A stretch of 11,905 bases of DNA from NCBI GenBank assembly GCA_035317605.1, contig DATHGT010000200.1, forward strand, positions 1 to 11,905, written 5' to 3'. This document shows, piece after piece, positions 6,805-11,905 of this stretch. Origin of the DNA: DATHGT01 sp035317605. GTDB taxonomy: Bacteria; Methylomirabilota; Methylomirabilia; Rokubacteriales; CSP1-6. The notes beneath the pieces are model-generated. The model saw only the letters and a program-made list of their open reading frames with translations. It was not told where the DNA came from and searched no databases. How positions within the stretch are numbered: position 1 is the first letter of the stretch; each line of letters opens with the position of its first letter. The position numbers were made by a program, and so were the translations under genes.

Positions 6805-8343
6805 CTGACCCTCGCCCAGCTCCTCGAGCGTGCGGCGCTGCGCCGCCCCGACGCCGATGCTGTCGTCGACGGCGTGGTTCGGCTCAGCTACGCCGAGCTC
6901 CACGCGCGCGCGCTGACCCTCGGCGCCGCCCTCGCTCGCCTCGGCGTGGCGCCCGGCGATCGGGTGCTGATCGCGCTCAAGAACCGGTGGGAGCACGTGT
7001 GCGCACACTGGGCGCTCCAGGCCATCGGCGGCGTCGCCGTGCCGGTGAATCACCGCTTCGCTCCGGCCGAGATGGCGTACGTGCTCGGCGACTCGGGCGC
7101 GCGCGTGGTGCTGTTCGAGCGCGCCACCGCAGCGGCCGTGCTCGAATCCGCGCGGGGGCCGTCGACGCGCCTGATCTACGCCGACGCTGATCCGCCCACC
7201 GATGCCGTCGCGTTCTCCGAGCTGCTCGAGCCGGTCGCGTCGCCGCCGCGTGCGCCGGCCGAGAACGATCTCTCGCTGATCCTCTACACGTCGGGGACGA
7301 CGGGACGGCCCAAGGGCGTGCCGCGCACTCACGAGAACCACGTGGCGGGCGCGCTGGCTCACGCGCTCCAGTGCGGCTACGAGTGGGGCGAGCGCACGCT
7401 CGGGGTCATGCCGCTCTATCACACGATGGGGATTCACTCGCTCACCAGCATGGCCGCGATCAACGGGGCGTTCGTCTGTCAGCGCGACTGGAGCGCGGCC
7501 GGCGCGCTCGCGCTGATCGCGCGGGAGCGTCTGAGCGCGCTCTACCTGATTCCCACGCTGTTCTACGACCTCGTCCACGCGCCCGAGCTGGGACGCACCG
7601 ACGTCACCACGGTGCGCAAGCTCGCCTACGCGGGCGCGCCCATGCTGGCGCCGCTGACCGACGCGTGCGTGAAAGCGTTTTCGCCCGACGTGTTCGTCAA
7701 TCACTACGGGTCGACGGAAATCTACACGTTCTCGATCCGACCCGACGTGCACCTGAAACCCGGTTGCGCCGGTCGTCCGGGCCTTCACTCGACCCTGCGC
7801 GTGGTCACGGCGTCCACCGAGCGCCGGGTGGGGCCCGACGAAGTGGTGGCCGCGGGCAACAAGGGCGAGATCATCGCGCGGGTGGACTCGGACGAAGCGT
7901 TCGCAGGCTACTGGAACCGTCCCGACGCCGACGCCAGGGCGCTGCGCGACGGCTGGTACTTCACCGGCGACATGGGCTATCTCGACGGCGACGGCGAGCT
8001 CTACGTCTCGGGCCGCGTCGACGACATGATCATCAGCGGCGGCGAGAACATCCACCCCGTCGAGGTCGAAGAGGTGCTGGCGCGGCTGGCCGGGGTCCGG
8101 GACGTGGCGATCGTCGGCGAGCCCGACGCGCGGTGGGGCGAGCGCGTGGTGGCCTTCATCGTCGCGCCCGGCGCCGGACTGACCGCGGAGGGCGTCGACC
8201 GCTACTGCCGCGAGAGCCCGGACCTGGCGAGCTTCAAGCGTCCGCGCCGCGTCGTCTTCGTCGAGTCCATTCCCAAGACCGCGTCCGGAAAAATCCTGCG
8301 CCGGATTTTACGAGACGGCGAATACCGGGAGATCACGCCATGA
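6805..8343 (+). CDS. AMP-dependent acyl-CoA ligase (ANL superfamily)
   Basis: This enzyme activates a carboxylic acid with ATP and joins it to coenzyme A through an acyl-adenylate. Motifs, numbered from the CTG: YTSGTTGRPKG (161-171, the P-loop), YGSTE (301-305), YFTGDMGYLDGDGELYVSG (about 384-402), GRVDDMIISGGENIHP (403-418, the hinge), and PKTASGKILRR with the adenylation lysine K496. The 512-residue length is normal. The MPLYHTMGIHSL and NHYGSTEIYTF segments recall the aryl/chlorobenzoate-CoA ligase branch, but substrate is unproven. The CTG start gives MTLAQLLERAALRRPDADAV, a typical ligase N-terminus, with a good ribosome binding site. GTG 6721 would add 28 residues rich in Cys and Arg that overlap the dehydrogenase gene and look non-native. 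Its stop overlaps the next gene as ATGA. Confidence 0.9.
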   Translation: MTLAQLLERAALRRPDADAVVDGVVRLSYAELHARALTLGAALARLGVAPGDRVLIALKNRWEHVCAHWALQAIGGVAVPVNHRFAPAEMAYVLGDSGARVVLFERATAAAVLESARGPSTRLIYADADPPTDAVAFSELLEPVASPPRAPAENDLSLILYTSGTTGRPKGVPRTHENHVAGALAHALQCGYEWGERTLGVMPLYHTMGIHSLTSMAAINGAFVCQRDWSAAGALALIARERLSALYLIPTLFYDLVHAPELGRTDVTTVRKLAYAGAPMLAPLTDACVKAFSPDVFVNHYGSTEIYTFSIRPDVHLKPGCAGRPGLHSTLRVVTASTERRVGPDEVVAAGNKGEIIARVDSDEAFAGYWNRPDADARALRDGWYFTGDMGYLDGDGELYVSGRVDDMIISGGENIHPVEVEEVLARLAGVRDVAIVGEPDARWGERVVAFIVAPGAGLTAEGVDRYCRESPDLASFKRPRRVVFVESIPKTASGKILRRILRDGEYREITP

Positions 8344-9107
8344 GCGAGTTCGTGCGGGTGGAGCGGAGCGGGGCGATCGCCACGGTCTGGATCGATCGTC
8401 AGGCCAAGATGAACACGATGACGGTGGCCATGCGCGGGGAGTTCCCCGCGATCTTTCGCGAGCTGGACGCCGACGGCGCGATCCGTGTGCTCGTCATCCG
8501 CGGCGCCGGCGGCAAGGCGTTCAGCGCGGGCGGCGACGTCGCGGAATTCCTCACGCTGGCCCCGGCCGACCTCGAGCAGTGGGGTGACACGCTGACCGAG
8601 GCCGAGCGCTGCCGCAAGCCCGTGATCGCGGCCATCGACGGGTTCACGATGGGCGCCGGTCTCGAGCTGGCCGTGGCCTGCGACTTTCGCATCGCGACCC
8701 GCCGATCGGAGTTCGCGTTCCCGGAGATCCGGCTTGGCATGATTCCCGGCAGCGGCGGCACCCAGCGCGCGCTCCGGCTGATCGGCATGACCCGCGCGAA
8801 GTTGTTCATGCTGACGGGACAGCGCATCTCCGCCGAGCGGGCGGAAGCGTGGGGACTGATCACCCAGGCGGTGCCCGACGACGGGCTCGACGCCGCGGTG
8901 CAGGCCCTGGCCGGCGAGCTGGCCGCGCGGGCCCCGCTCGCCCTGCGCACGCTCAAGATGGTGCTGAACCGCGGCGCCGACGCCCCGCTGGAGACCGCGC
9001 TGGAGCTGGAGCGCAAGTCCTACGCCTGGCTCCGCTCCACCCACGATTACGAAGAAGGCGTGCGCTCGTTCGTCGAGAAGCGCGAGCCGAAATACGAGGG
9101 GAGATAG
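8340..9107 (+). CDS. Enoyl-CoA hydratase/isomerase family protein
   Basis: The 255-residue crotonase-fold protein most likely hydrates an enoyl-CoA thioester. Both glutamates used by hydratases are present: E109 in GAGLELAVACD and E129 in FAFPEIRLGMIPGSGGTQR. The oxyanion-hole loop is AFSAGGDVAEF (near residues 61-71), with the second backbone contact in MGAG. The C-terminal GVRSFVEKREPKYEGR helix is typical of the family. Retention of both glutamates argues for hydratase rather than a pure isomerase. The ATG is embedded in the ligase stop (ATGA), so the two are translationally coupled. This implies that the CoA thioester made by the ligase, or its oxidised form, is the substrate. Crotonases are functionally diverse, so the exact reaction is inference. 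Confidence 0.9.
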   Translation: MSEFVRVERSGAIATVWIDRQAKMNTMTVAMRGEFPAIFRELDADGAIRVLVIRGAGGKAFSAGGDVAEFLTLAPADLEQWGDTLTEAERCRKPVIAAIDGFTMGAGLELAVACDFRIATRRSEFAFPEIRLGMIPGSGGTQRALRLIGMTRAKLFMLTGQRISAERAEAWGLITQAVPDDGLDAAVQALAGELAARAPLALRTLKMVLNRGADAPLETALELERKSYAWLRSTHDYEEGVRSFVEKREPKYEGR

Positions 9108-9109
9108 TC

Positions 9110-10114
9110 GTGAGTCACTCATCGTTCGGATTGACGCTGAGCAACCGCGCGGTGGTGCTGGGTCGGGTCAAGGCGTCCGACCTGATCGAGCTGAGCGTCG
9201 AGGCCGAGGCCTCCGGCGCCTTCGACGCGGTGTGGGCCGGCGACAGCCTGCTCGCCAAGCCGCGCCTCGAATCGGTGACGCTGCTCTCCGCGCTGGCCGG
9301 GGCTACGCGTCGGGTCCGGCTCGGCGTGGGCTGCATGGCGACGTTCGTCCATCGCCATCCGGTCATGCTCGCCCACGAGTGGGCGAGCCTCGACGTCATC
9401 TCGGGCGGCCGATCGTGGCTGGCCGTGTGTCTGGGCGGCCCCGACGAGATGAGCGTGGCCCAGGCCCTCGAGCATCGGGTGATGGGCGTGAAGGCCGCCG
9501 ACCGCGTGGCTCGCCTCGAGGAGGGCATCGTGATCCTCCGGAAGCTGTTCGCCGAGAAGAACGCGTCCCACGCCGGTCGCTTCTACCAGTTCGAGAACGT
9601 CACGCTGCAGCCTCAACCGGTCCAGCAGCCGTGCCCGATCTGGATCGCCAGCAATCCGACCGGGCTCACGTGGAAGGGTGGGGCCAGCGCGGCCGAGCCG
9701 GCCGTCGAGCGTGGCTTGCGGCGGGTGGCCCGCTACGCCGACGGCTGGATGACCAACAAGCTCTCGCCCGACGAGTTCCGCCAGCAGTGGTCGCGGGTGA
9801 CGGCGATGGCTCTGGAGGAAGGTCGCGACCCGTCCAAGCTCGGCAGCGCGCTCTACCACAACATCCATCTCGACGACGACCGGTCCCGCGCGCTCGCTGA
9901 GACGAAGAAGTTCCTCGACACGTACTACACGTCGAACTTCTCGCCGGCGTTCGTCGAGGGGTGGACGGTGGCGGGCGGCCCCAAGGAATGCGTGGACCAG
10001 TTGCGCGCGTACTTCGACGCGGGCGTCGGGCACATGGCGTTGCGGCTCACGTCTTGGGATCAGAGAGGGCAGCTGCGGCGGTTTCTCGACGAGGTGGCGC
10101 CGGCGTTTGCGTAG
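9110..10114 (+). CDS. LLM class (luciferase-like) flavin- or F420-dependent oxidoreductase
   Basis: The 334-residue protein is a bacterial luciferase-like TIM-barrel oxidoreductase. Family features include an N-terminal FGLTLSNR strand, a FDAVWAGDSLLAKPRLESVTLL segment near residues 40-60, the GATRRVRLGVGCMATFVHRHPVMLAHEWASLD block (about 64-95), ISGGRSWLAVCLGG, and the late RRVARYADGWMTN motif. Members use FMN as monooxygenases or coenzyme F420 as hydride carriers; the sequence does not decide which. GTG 9110 has GAGGGGAG (9096-9103) 6 nt upstream and lies 2 nt after the hydratase stop. Extended open reading upstream of it is only overlap with the hydratase gene. As the last gene of the operon it may oxidise or reduce the CoA-pathway intermediate. 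The family is secure; substrate is unknown. Confidence 0.88.
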   Translation: MSHSSFGLTLSNRAVVLGRVKASDLIELSVEAEASGAFDAVWAGDSLLAKPRLESVTLLSALAGATRRVRLGVGCMATFVHRHPVMLAHEWASLDVISGGRSWLAVCLGGPDEMSVAQALEHRVMGVKAADRVARLEEGIVILRKLFAEKNASHAGRFYQFENVTLQPQPVQQPCPIWIASNPTGLTWKGGASAAEPAVERGLRRVARYADGWMTNKLSPDEFRQQWSRVTAMALEEGRDPSKLGSALYHNIHLDDDRSRALAETKKFLDTYYTSNFSPAFVEGWTVAGGPKECVDQLRAYFDAGVGHMALRLTSWDQRGQLRRFLDEVAPAFA

Positions 10115-10143
10115 CGTCTTGTCGCGAATGACATCGCGCGAGG
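10115..10143. other. Short gap between the catabolic operon and the inverted-repeat element
   Basis: A weak hairpin (CGCGA at 10123-10127 with TCGCG at 10134-10138) follows the last operon gene. It has no T-run and is too short to call a terminator with confidence. Confidence 0.3.
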
Positions 10144-10285
10144 CGGCGGGGTCCTGTCACCGGGGTGGCCCGGCCGTGCAGGCTTCGTCACCCACGTCCC
10201 TGATTCGCAGTGCTTCGCACTGCGTACGGGAGACGGGGGTCCCACTACGCCTGCACGGCCGGGCCACCCCGGTGCCACCCCGCCG
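10144..10285. repeat. Long inverted-repeat element with a nested hairpin
   Basis: Bases 10158-10183 are the exact reverse complement of 10249-10274, a perfect 26-bp inverted repeat separated by 65 nt. Outside it, 10144-10152 pairs exactly with 10277-10285 across a small asymmetric bulge. At the centre CGCAGTGC (10206-10213) and GCACTGCG (10217-10224) form a perfect 8-bp stem with a TTC loop, with short further pairings between. The whole 142 nt can fold as one long stem or cruciform. No open frame, transposase or obvious flanking target duplication is seen. Candidates are a MITE or REP-like dispersed element, or an unusual bidirectional terminator after the operon. Confidence 0.7.
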
Positions 10286-10466
10286 GGATCACGTACTGCG
10301 CCGCTGGAACAGTGTTGCGGAGACGGGCGATGATACCTATGATCCCGCCCGAGGAGGAAGTAACGCCGATGCCCGTCGGCCGTCGACAGCCCCATCGTTA
10401 CCATCTTCGGGCCACGGCACCCGGCCGCGCGGTCCGTCCCGCTCTACGCGACGGGATATCCGACGC

Positions 10467-10494
10467 GCTATCCCGCGATTTCTCTCGCGATAGC
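10467..10494. repeat. Bulged 10-bp hairpin
   Basis: GCTATC (10467-10472) pairs with GATAGC (10489-10494), and GCGA (10475-10478) with TCGC (10485-10488). Two unpaired C lie on the left strand and the loop is TTTCTC. It stands alone in the gene-poor stretch; function unknown. Confidence 0.4.
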
Positions 10495-10702
10495 ACGGAT
10501 AGCCGCCGGCCCGCTCTCACGCACGCAAGGGGCCGCCGCACAAGGCGATCTGCCGCCGTCCTCGTCCCGGCTCGGGCCGTGCTACACCGCGACATCCCGC
10601 GGCCTCCTCGACGCTACGCCGACCGAGCTAACGCGGGACCGAATTGTAGTTGGGCAGAGTTGAGGCGAGCCTCTGGCGCTTCGAGCATCGTGCGCGCCAC
10701 GG

Positions 10703-10708
10703 TAGAAT
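10703..10708 (+). promoter_or_regulatory. Possible -10 element for leaderless DUF4160 transcript
   Basis: TAGAAT matches the TATAAT consensus at five of six positions. It ends 6 nt before the GTG at 10715, which would put the transcription start at or near that codon. No ribosome binding site precedes the GTG, consistent with a leaderless message. No good -35 hexamer is seen at the right distance, so this is tentative. Confidence 0.3.
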
Positions 10709-10714
10709 CGATCC

Positions 10715-10972
10715 GTGCCCGCGCTGCTGAGGATCCGTGGCTTTCGGTTCTTCTTCTTCTGTTTGGAGGGTCGAGAGCCACCGCACATCCACGTCGGTCA
10801 CGCCGGACGGTACGCGAAGTTCTGGCTCGACCTGTGACGCTCGCGGACGTGCGTGGCTTTCGAGACCACGAGCTCACGGAAATTCGACGGCTCGTCCTTC
10901 AGAACAGGCAGTTCTTCTTGGAGAAGATGGCATGAGTACTTCGGTGGAGAGCCCCAGAGCCCTGGCGGTTGA
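10715..10972 (+). pseudogene. DUF4160 domain protein gene with two compensating frameshifts
   Basis: The first frame reads MPALLRIRGFRFFFF and REPPHIHVGHAGRYAKFWLD (residues 20-39), the hallmark of DUF4160, then stops at TGA 10835-10837. Conserved sequence continues in the -1 frame from about 10831 (PVTLADVRGFRDHELTEIRR, then LVLQNRQFFLEK) to about 10926. The typical family ending WHEYFGG is back in the first frame from 10928, with a stop at 10970-10972. One missing base near 10831 and one extra near 10927 explain this. DUF4160 proteins are small (about 75-90 residues) and are often paired with DUF2442, as here; a toxin-antitoxin role is suspected but not established. If the -1 frame is not re-entered, it ends at TGA 10933-10935. 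Indels, assembly error or recoding are all possible. Confidence 0.75.
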
Positions 10973-11258
10973 CGTGTCTTGCTCGGACGACAGCCTCAAC
11001 GTCGTGCTGGCCGACGGCCGTACCATTTCCGTCCCCCTCGCTTGGTTCCCTCGGCTCCTCGAAGCGAGCCCCAAGCAAAGGACGAAGTGGGAATTCATCG
11101 GCGGCGGCATCGGCATTCACTGGGAACCCATCGACGAAGACATTTCGGTGGCGAGCCTCCTACAGCCCGAGAACTTCATGCGCCTGCCCGACAAGCGCAT
11201 CCAGCCGACGCGCGGGAGGCGGCGTGCCCAAGTCGGAAGTCGCGGCGCGCGCGGCTGA
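10932..11258 (+). CDS. DUF2442 domain protein, partner of DUF4160
   Basis: The 108-residue protein has the DUF2442 pattern. After a short leader it reads ALAVDVSCSDDSLNVVLADG (10-29), then RTISVPLAWFPRLLEA, a WEFIGGGIGIHWEPIDEDIS block, and VASLL. Members are about 80-100 residues and commonly sit directly after DUF4160. The pair is often discussed as a possible toxin-antitoxin module, with no agreed mechanism. ATG 10932 overlaps the codons for the WHEYF ending of DUF4160 in another frame, a tight coupling. The last 23 or so residues (LPDKRIQPTRGRRRAQ and onward) are not part of the domain. They are translated from the attC-like palindrome in which the gene ends. Unlike its partner, this frame is intact. 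Confidence 0.82.
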   Translation: MSTSVESPRALAVDVSCSDDSLNVVLADGRTISVPLAWFPRLLEASPKQRTKWEFIGGGIGIHWEPIDEDISVASLLQPENFMRLPDKRIQPTRGRRRAQVGSRGARG

Positions 11259-11273
11259 TACGCAGCGTCCGGC
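11186..11273. other. attC-like imperfect palindrome (possible integron recombination site)
   Basis: GCCCGAC (11186-11192) pairs with GTCCGGC (11267-11273) at six of seven positions. GCGCATCCAGCCGACGCGCG (11195-11214) pairs with the 18 nt at 11246-11263 with one mismatch and two single bulged bases, C11202 and A11208. The loop is 31 nt. Short boxed ends, imperfect arms with extrahelical bases on one strand, a total of 88 nt, and placement over the end of a small gene are all attC features. The AGCCGACG arm with its bulged A recalls the aadA1 cassette attC. Against it, the outer box GTCCGGC departs from the GTTRRRY core consensus, and no integrase is in the window. It could be degenerate or a different dispersed palindrome. 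Confidence 0.4.
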
Positions 11274-11323
11274 AGCTGACGCTCAGTGGCGCCTTGGGCA
11301 ACGGAGAGACATAATGACGGCCG

Positions 11324-11470
11324 ATGCGTTTCGAGATCGTCAGCGAGATCGTCGGCGTCGCGACGATCGCAGAGGGGTCTGGTGTCCGGGATCGGGTTCG
11401 GCTTCGCAGGCCGTACGGTGGACGGCGTTGGCGGAAGATGAAAGGGGTTGCCGTCGGTGATGTCAGGTAG
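11324..11470 (+). CDS. Probably truncated conserved hypothetical protein
   Basis: The 48-residue product reads MRFEIVSEIVGVATIAEGSG, then VRDRVRLRRPYGGRRWRKMKG and a short end. I recall this as the N-terminal half of a common small bacterial hypothetical protein of about 80 residues, in which KMKG is followed by a strand and an HWYEAHG-like segment. That half is absent: the frame stops after seven more residues, and the next gene starts inside its end. So it looks truncated, perhaps by an indel or a join. The family name is unknown to me and the role is not established. A GGAGAG at 11303-11308 is 15 nt from this ATG but 5 nt from an out-of-frame ATG at 11314, so the start is unusual. Confidence 0.45.
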   Translation: MRFEIVSEIVGVATIAEGSGVRDRVRLRRPYGGRRWRKMKGVAVGDVR

Positions 11471-11714
11471 ATCGCGCACGGAGCGGCGGCGGCCGGCGGC
11501 CAGATTCGTCGTGTGCATCGAGAACTCGGCGTATCCGGTCTCGCTCGAGCGGCACAAGATTTACCGCGTTCTTCGTGATGACGACGCGGCCAGAGACGGT
11601 GACCTGCGTATTGTCGACGAGAGCGGCGAGGACTACCTGTACCCGGCTGAGTGGTTTGCTGCCGTTGATTTGCCTCGGCGAGTCCGGACATCTCTCCTGC
11701 GACAGTCCGCATAA
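11460..11714 (+). CDS. Small conserved hypothetical protein
   Basis: The 84-residue product has a basic leader (MSGRSRTERRRPAARF), then FVVCIENSAYPVSLERHKIY, RVLRDD, a DGDLRIVDESGEDYLYPAEW segment (about 49-68), and FAAVDLPRRV. The pattern with CxxNxxYPxSLExxKIYRV and DESGEDYLYP is one I recognise from small bacterial hypothetical proteins with no assigned function. There is no signal peptide or membrane segment, and the spacing of strands suggests a compact beta-rich domain. ATG 11460 follows AAAGGGG (11441-11447) by 12 nt; GTG 11457 and TTG 11448 are in-frame alternatives. It overlaps the end of the preceding short gene by 11 nt. Its position among DUF2442 and antitoxin-like genes suggests accessory DNA, but its function is unknown. 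Confidence 0.65.
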   Translation: MSGRSRTERRRPAARFVVCIENSAYPVSLERHKIYRVLRDDDAARDGDLRIVDESGEDYLYPAEWFAAVDLPRRVRTSLLRQSA

Positions 11715-11727
11715 CTTCGCAGAGGAG
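11692..11727. repeat. Imperfect hairpin at the end of the small hypothetical gene
   Basis: CTCTCCTGCGA (11692-11702) can pair with TCGCAGAGGAG (11717-11727) with one mismatch and one wobble around a 14-nt loop that contains the TAA stop. No T-run follows. It may be a weak terminator or may limit expression of the next gene. Confidence 0.3.
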
Positions 11728-11751
11728 CGGACGCCTCGGCACCAGCAGGTC

Positions 11752-11905
11752 ATGGGCAAGGTCGAGAAGATCGAGGAAGACGTTCAGGCGCTCTCTCCCG
11801 ATGAGCTAGCGCAGTTCCGCGTCTGGTTTCTGGAATACGACTGGACGGGGTGGGATCGCCAGGTCGAACGAGATGTCCAGGACCGCAGACTCGACGCGCT
11901 TGCGG
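11752..11905 (+). CDS. Probable addiction-module antitoxin (3' end missing)
   Basis: The 51 visible residues begin MGKVEKIEEDVQALSPDELA, continue QFRVWFLEYDWTGWDRQVER, then DVQDRRLDALA, and run off the window. This matches the N-terminus of small (about 70-80 residue) bacterial proteins with the pattern I-E-x-ALSPEELAxFRxWF, E-x-D-x-x-x-WDRQ, and D-x-x-x-G/R-KLDALA. They typically lie just upstream of a RelE/ParE-type toxin and are annotated as addiction-module components. The predicted toxin would start about 20-30 codons beyond the window edge. ATG 11752 is the only plausible start, since upstream codons in frame contain none. The ribosome binding site is weak. The antitoxin assignment rests on recalled family resemblance, not on a visible partner. 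Confidence 0.6.
   Translation, partial: MGKVEKIEEDVQALSPDELAQFRVWFLEYDWTGWDRQVERDVQDRRLDALA

Larger units (their letters stand above)
10286..10714. other. Stretch without a recognisable gene; possible decayed sequence
   Basis: No frame on either strand gives a protein I recognise. Open frames here are Arg/Pro-rich, as expected of noncoding GC-rich DNA. A strong AGGAGG (10352-10357) stands 11 nt before ATG 10369, but the frame from that ATG looks unnatural and runs into the next gene out of register. CGGGCG (10324-10329) can pair with CGCCCG (10346-10351). A hairpin with stems GCTATC/GATAGC and GCGA/TCGC, interrupted by a CC bulge, spans 10467-10494. The region may hold remains of a decayed gene or a long leader. 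Confidence 0.5.

Noticed and set aside
10144..10285. Integron attC interpretation of the long inverted repeat.
   Set aside because: The arms are perfectly paired with no extrahelical bases and lack GTTRRRY/RYYYAAC boxes, unlike attC sites.
10060..10404. Minus-strand open frame across the end of the LLM gene and the inverted repeat.
   Set aside because: It has no ribosome binding site or recognisable domain, and it overlaps a confident gene and the repeat element.
10828..10838. Programmed -1 frameshift site in DUF4160.
   Set aside because: No X XXY YYZ slippery heptamer or downstream pseudoknot is evident, and a second shift of opposite sign is also needed, so mutation or sequence error is more likely.
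10369..10935. Open frame from ATG 10369 with a strong ribosome binding site.
   Set aside because: The protein is Arg/Pro/Ala-rich and unlike any family. It only reaches 10935 because it runs into the -1-frame segment of the DUF4160 gene.
1..11905. CRISPR array, rRNA, complete tRNA, integrase or transposase genes.
   Set aside because: No regularly spaced repeats, rRNA-like segments, tRNA cloverleafs, or recombinase motifs were seen on either strand.

Overview
The window is very GC-rich DNA with strongly GC-biased third codon positions and tightly packed genes, all read from the + strand. Gene content and protein style suggest a soil or subsurface bacterium, perhaps Candidatus Rokubacteria/Methylomirabilota or a deltaproteobacterium-like lineage. 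That placement is inference; no rRNA or other lineage marker is present.

Positions 1-5185 hold a housekeeping block: the 3' part of recG (branch-migration helicase), rsmD (16S rRNA guanine-N2 methyltransferase), coaD (phosphopantetheine adenylyltransferase), a class I PLP aminotransferase, and a Clp1/Grc3-like P-loop polynucleotide kinase. Genes abut or overlap, so cotranscription is likely. The last gene ends in a GC-rich hairpin that lies inside its own final codons.

Positions 5317-10114 hold a second operon: CoxG-like SRPBCC protein, zinc-lobe MDR oxidoreductase, AMP-forming acyl-CoA ligase, enoyl-CoA hydratase/isomerase, and a luciferase-like (LLM) flavin or F420 oxidoreductase. Four of the five genes are joined by ATGA overlaps or start within a few bases of the preceding stop. 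The set looks like a CoA-dependent catabolic or modification pathway for an organic acid of unknown identity. The ligase appears to start at a CTG.

Positions 10115-11905 are accessory in character. They begin with a 142-nt element bounded by a perfect 26-bp inverted repeat, followed by about 430 nt without a convincing gene. Then comes a DUF4160/DUF2442 pair of the kind suspected to be toxin-antitoxin related. The DUF4160 gene carries two compensating frameshifts, while DUF2442 is intact. DUF2442 ends inside an imperfect palindrome that resembles an integron attC site. After it lie a probably truncated 48-codon conserved gene, a small conserved hypothetical gene, and the 5' end of a probable addiction-module antitoxin cut by the window edge.

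The items most worth a second look are the attC-like site with its possible cassette, the doubly frameshifted DUF4160, the 26-bp inverted-repeat element, the bacterial Clp1-like kinase, and the CoxG-headed catabolic operon.
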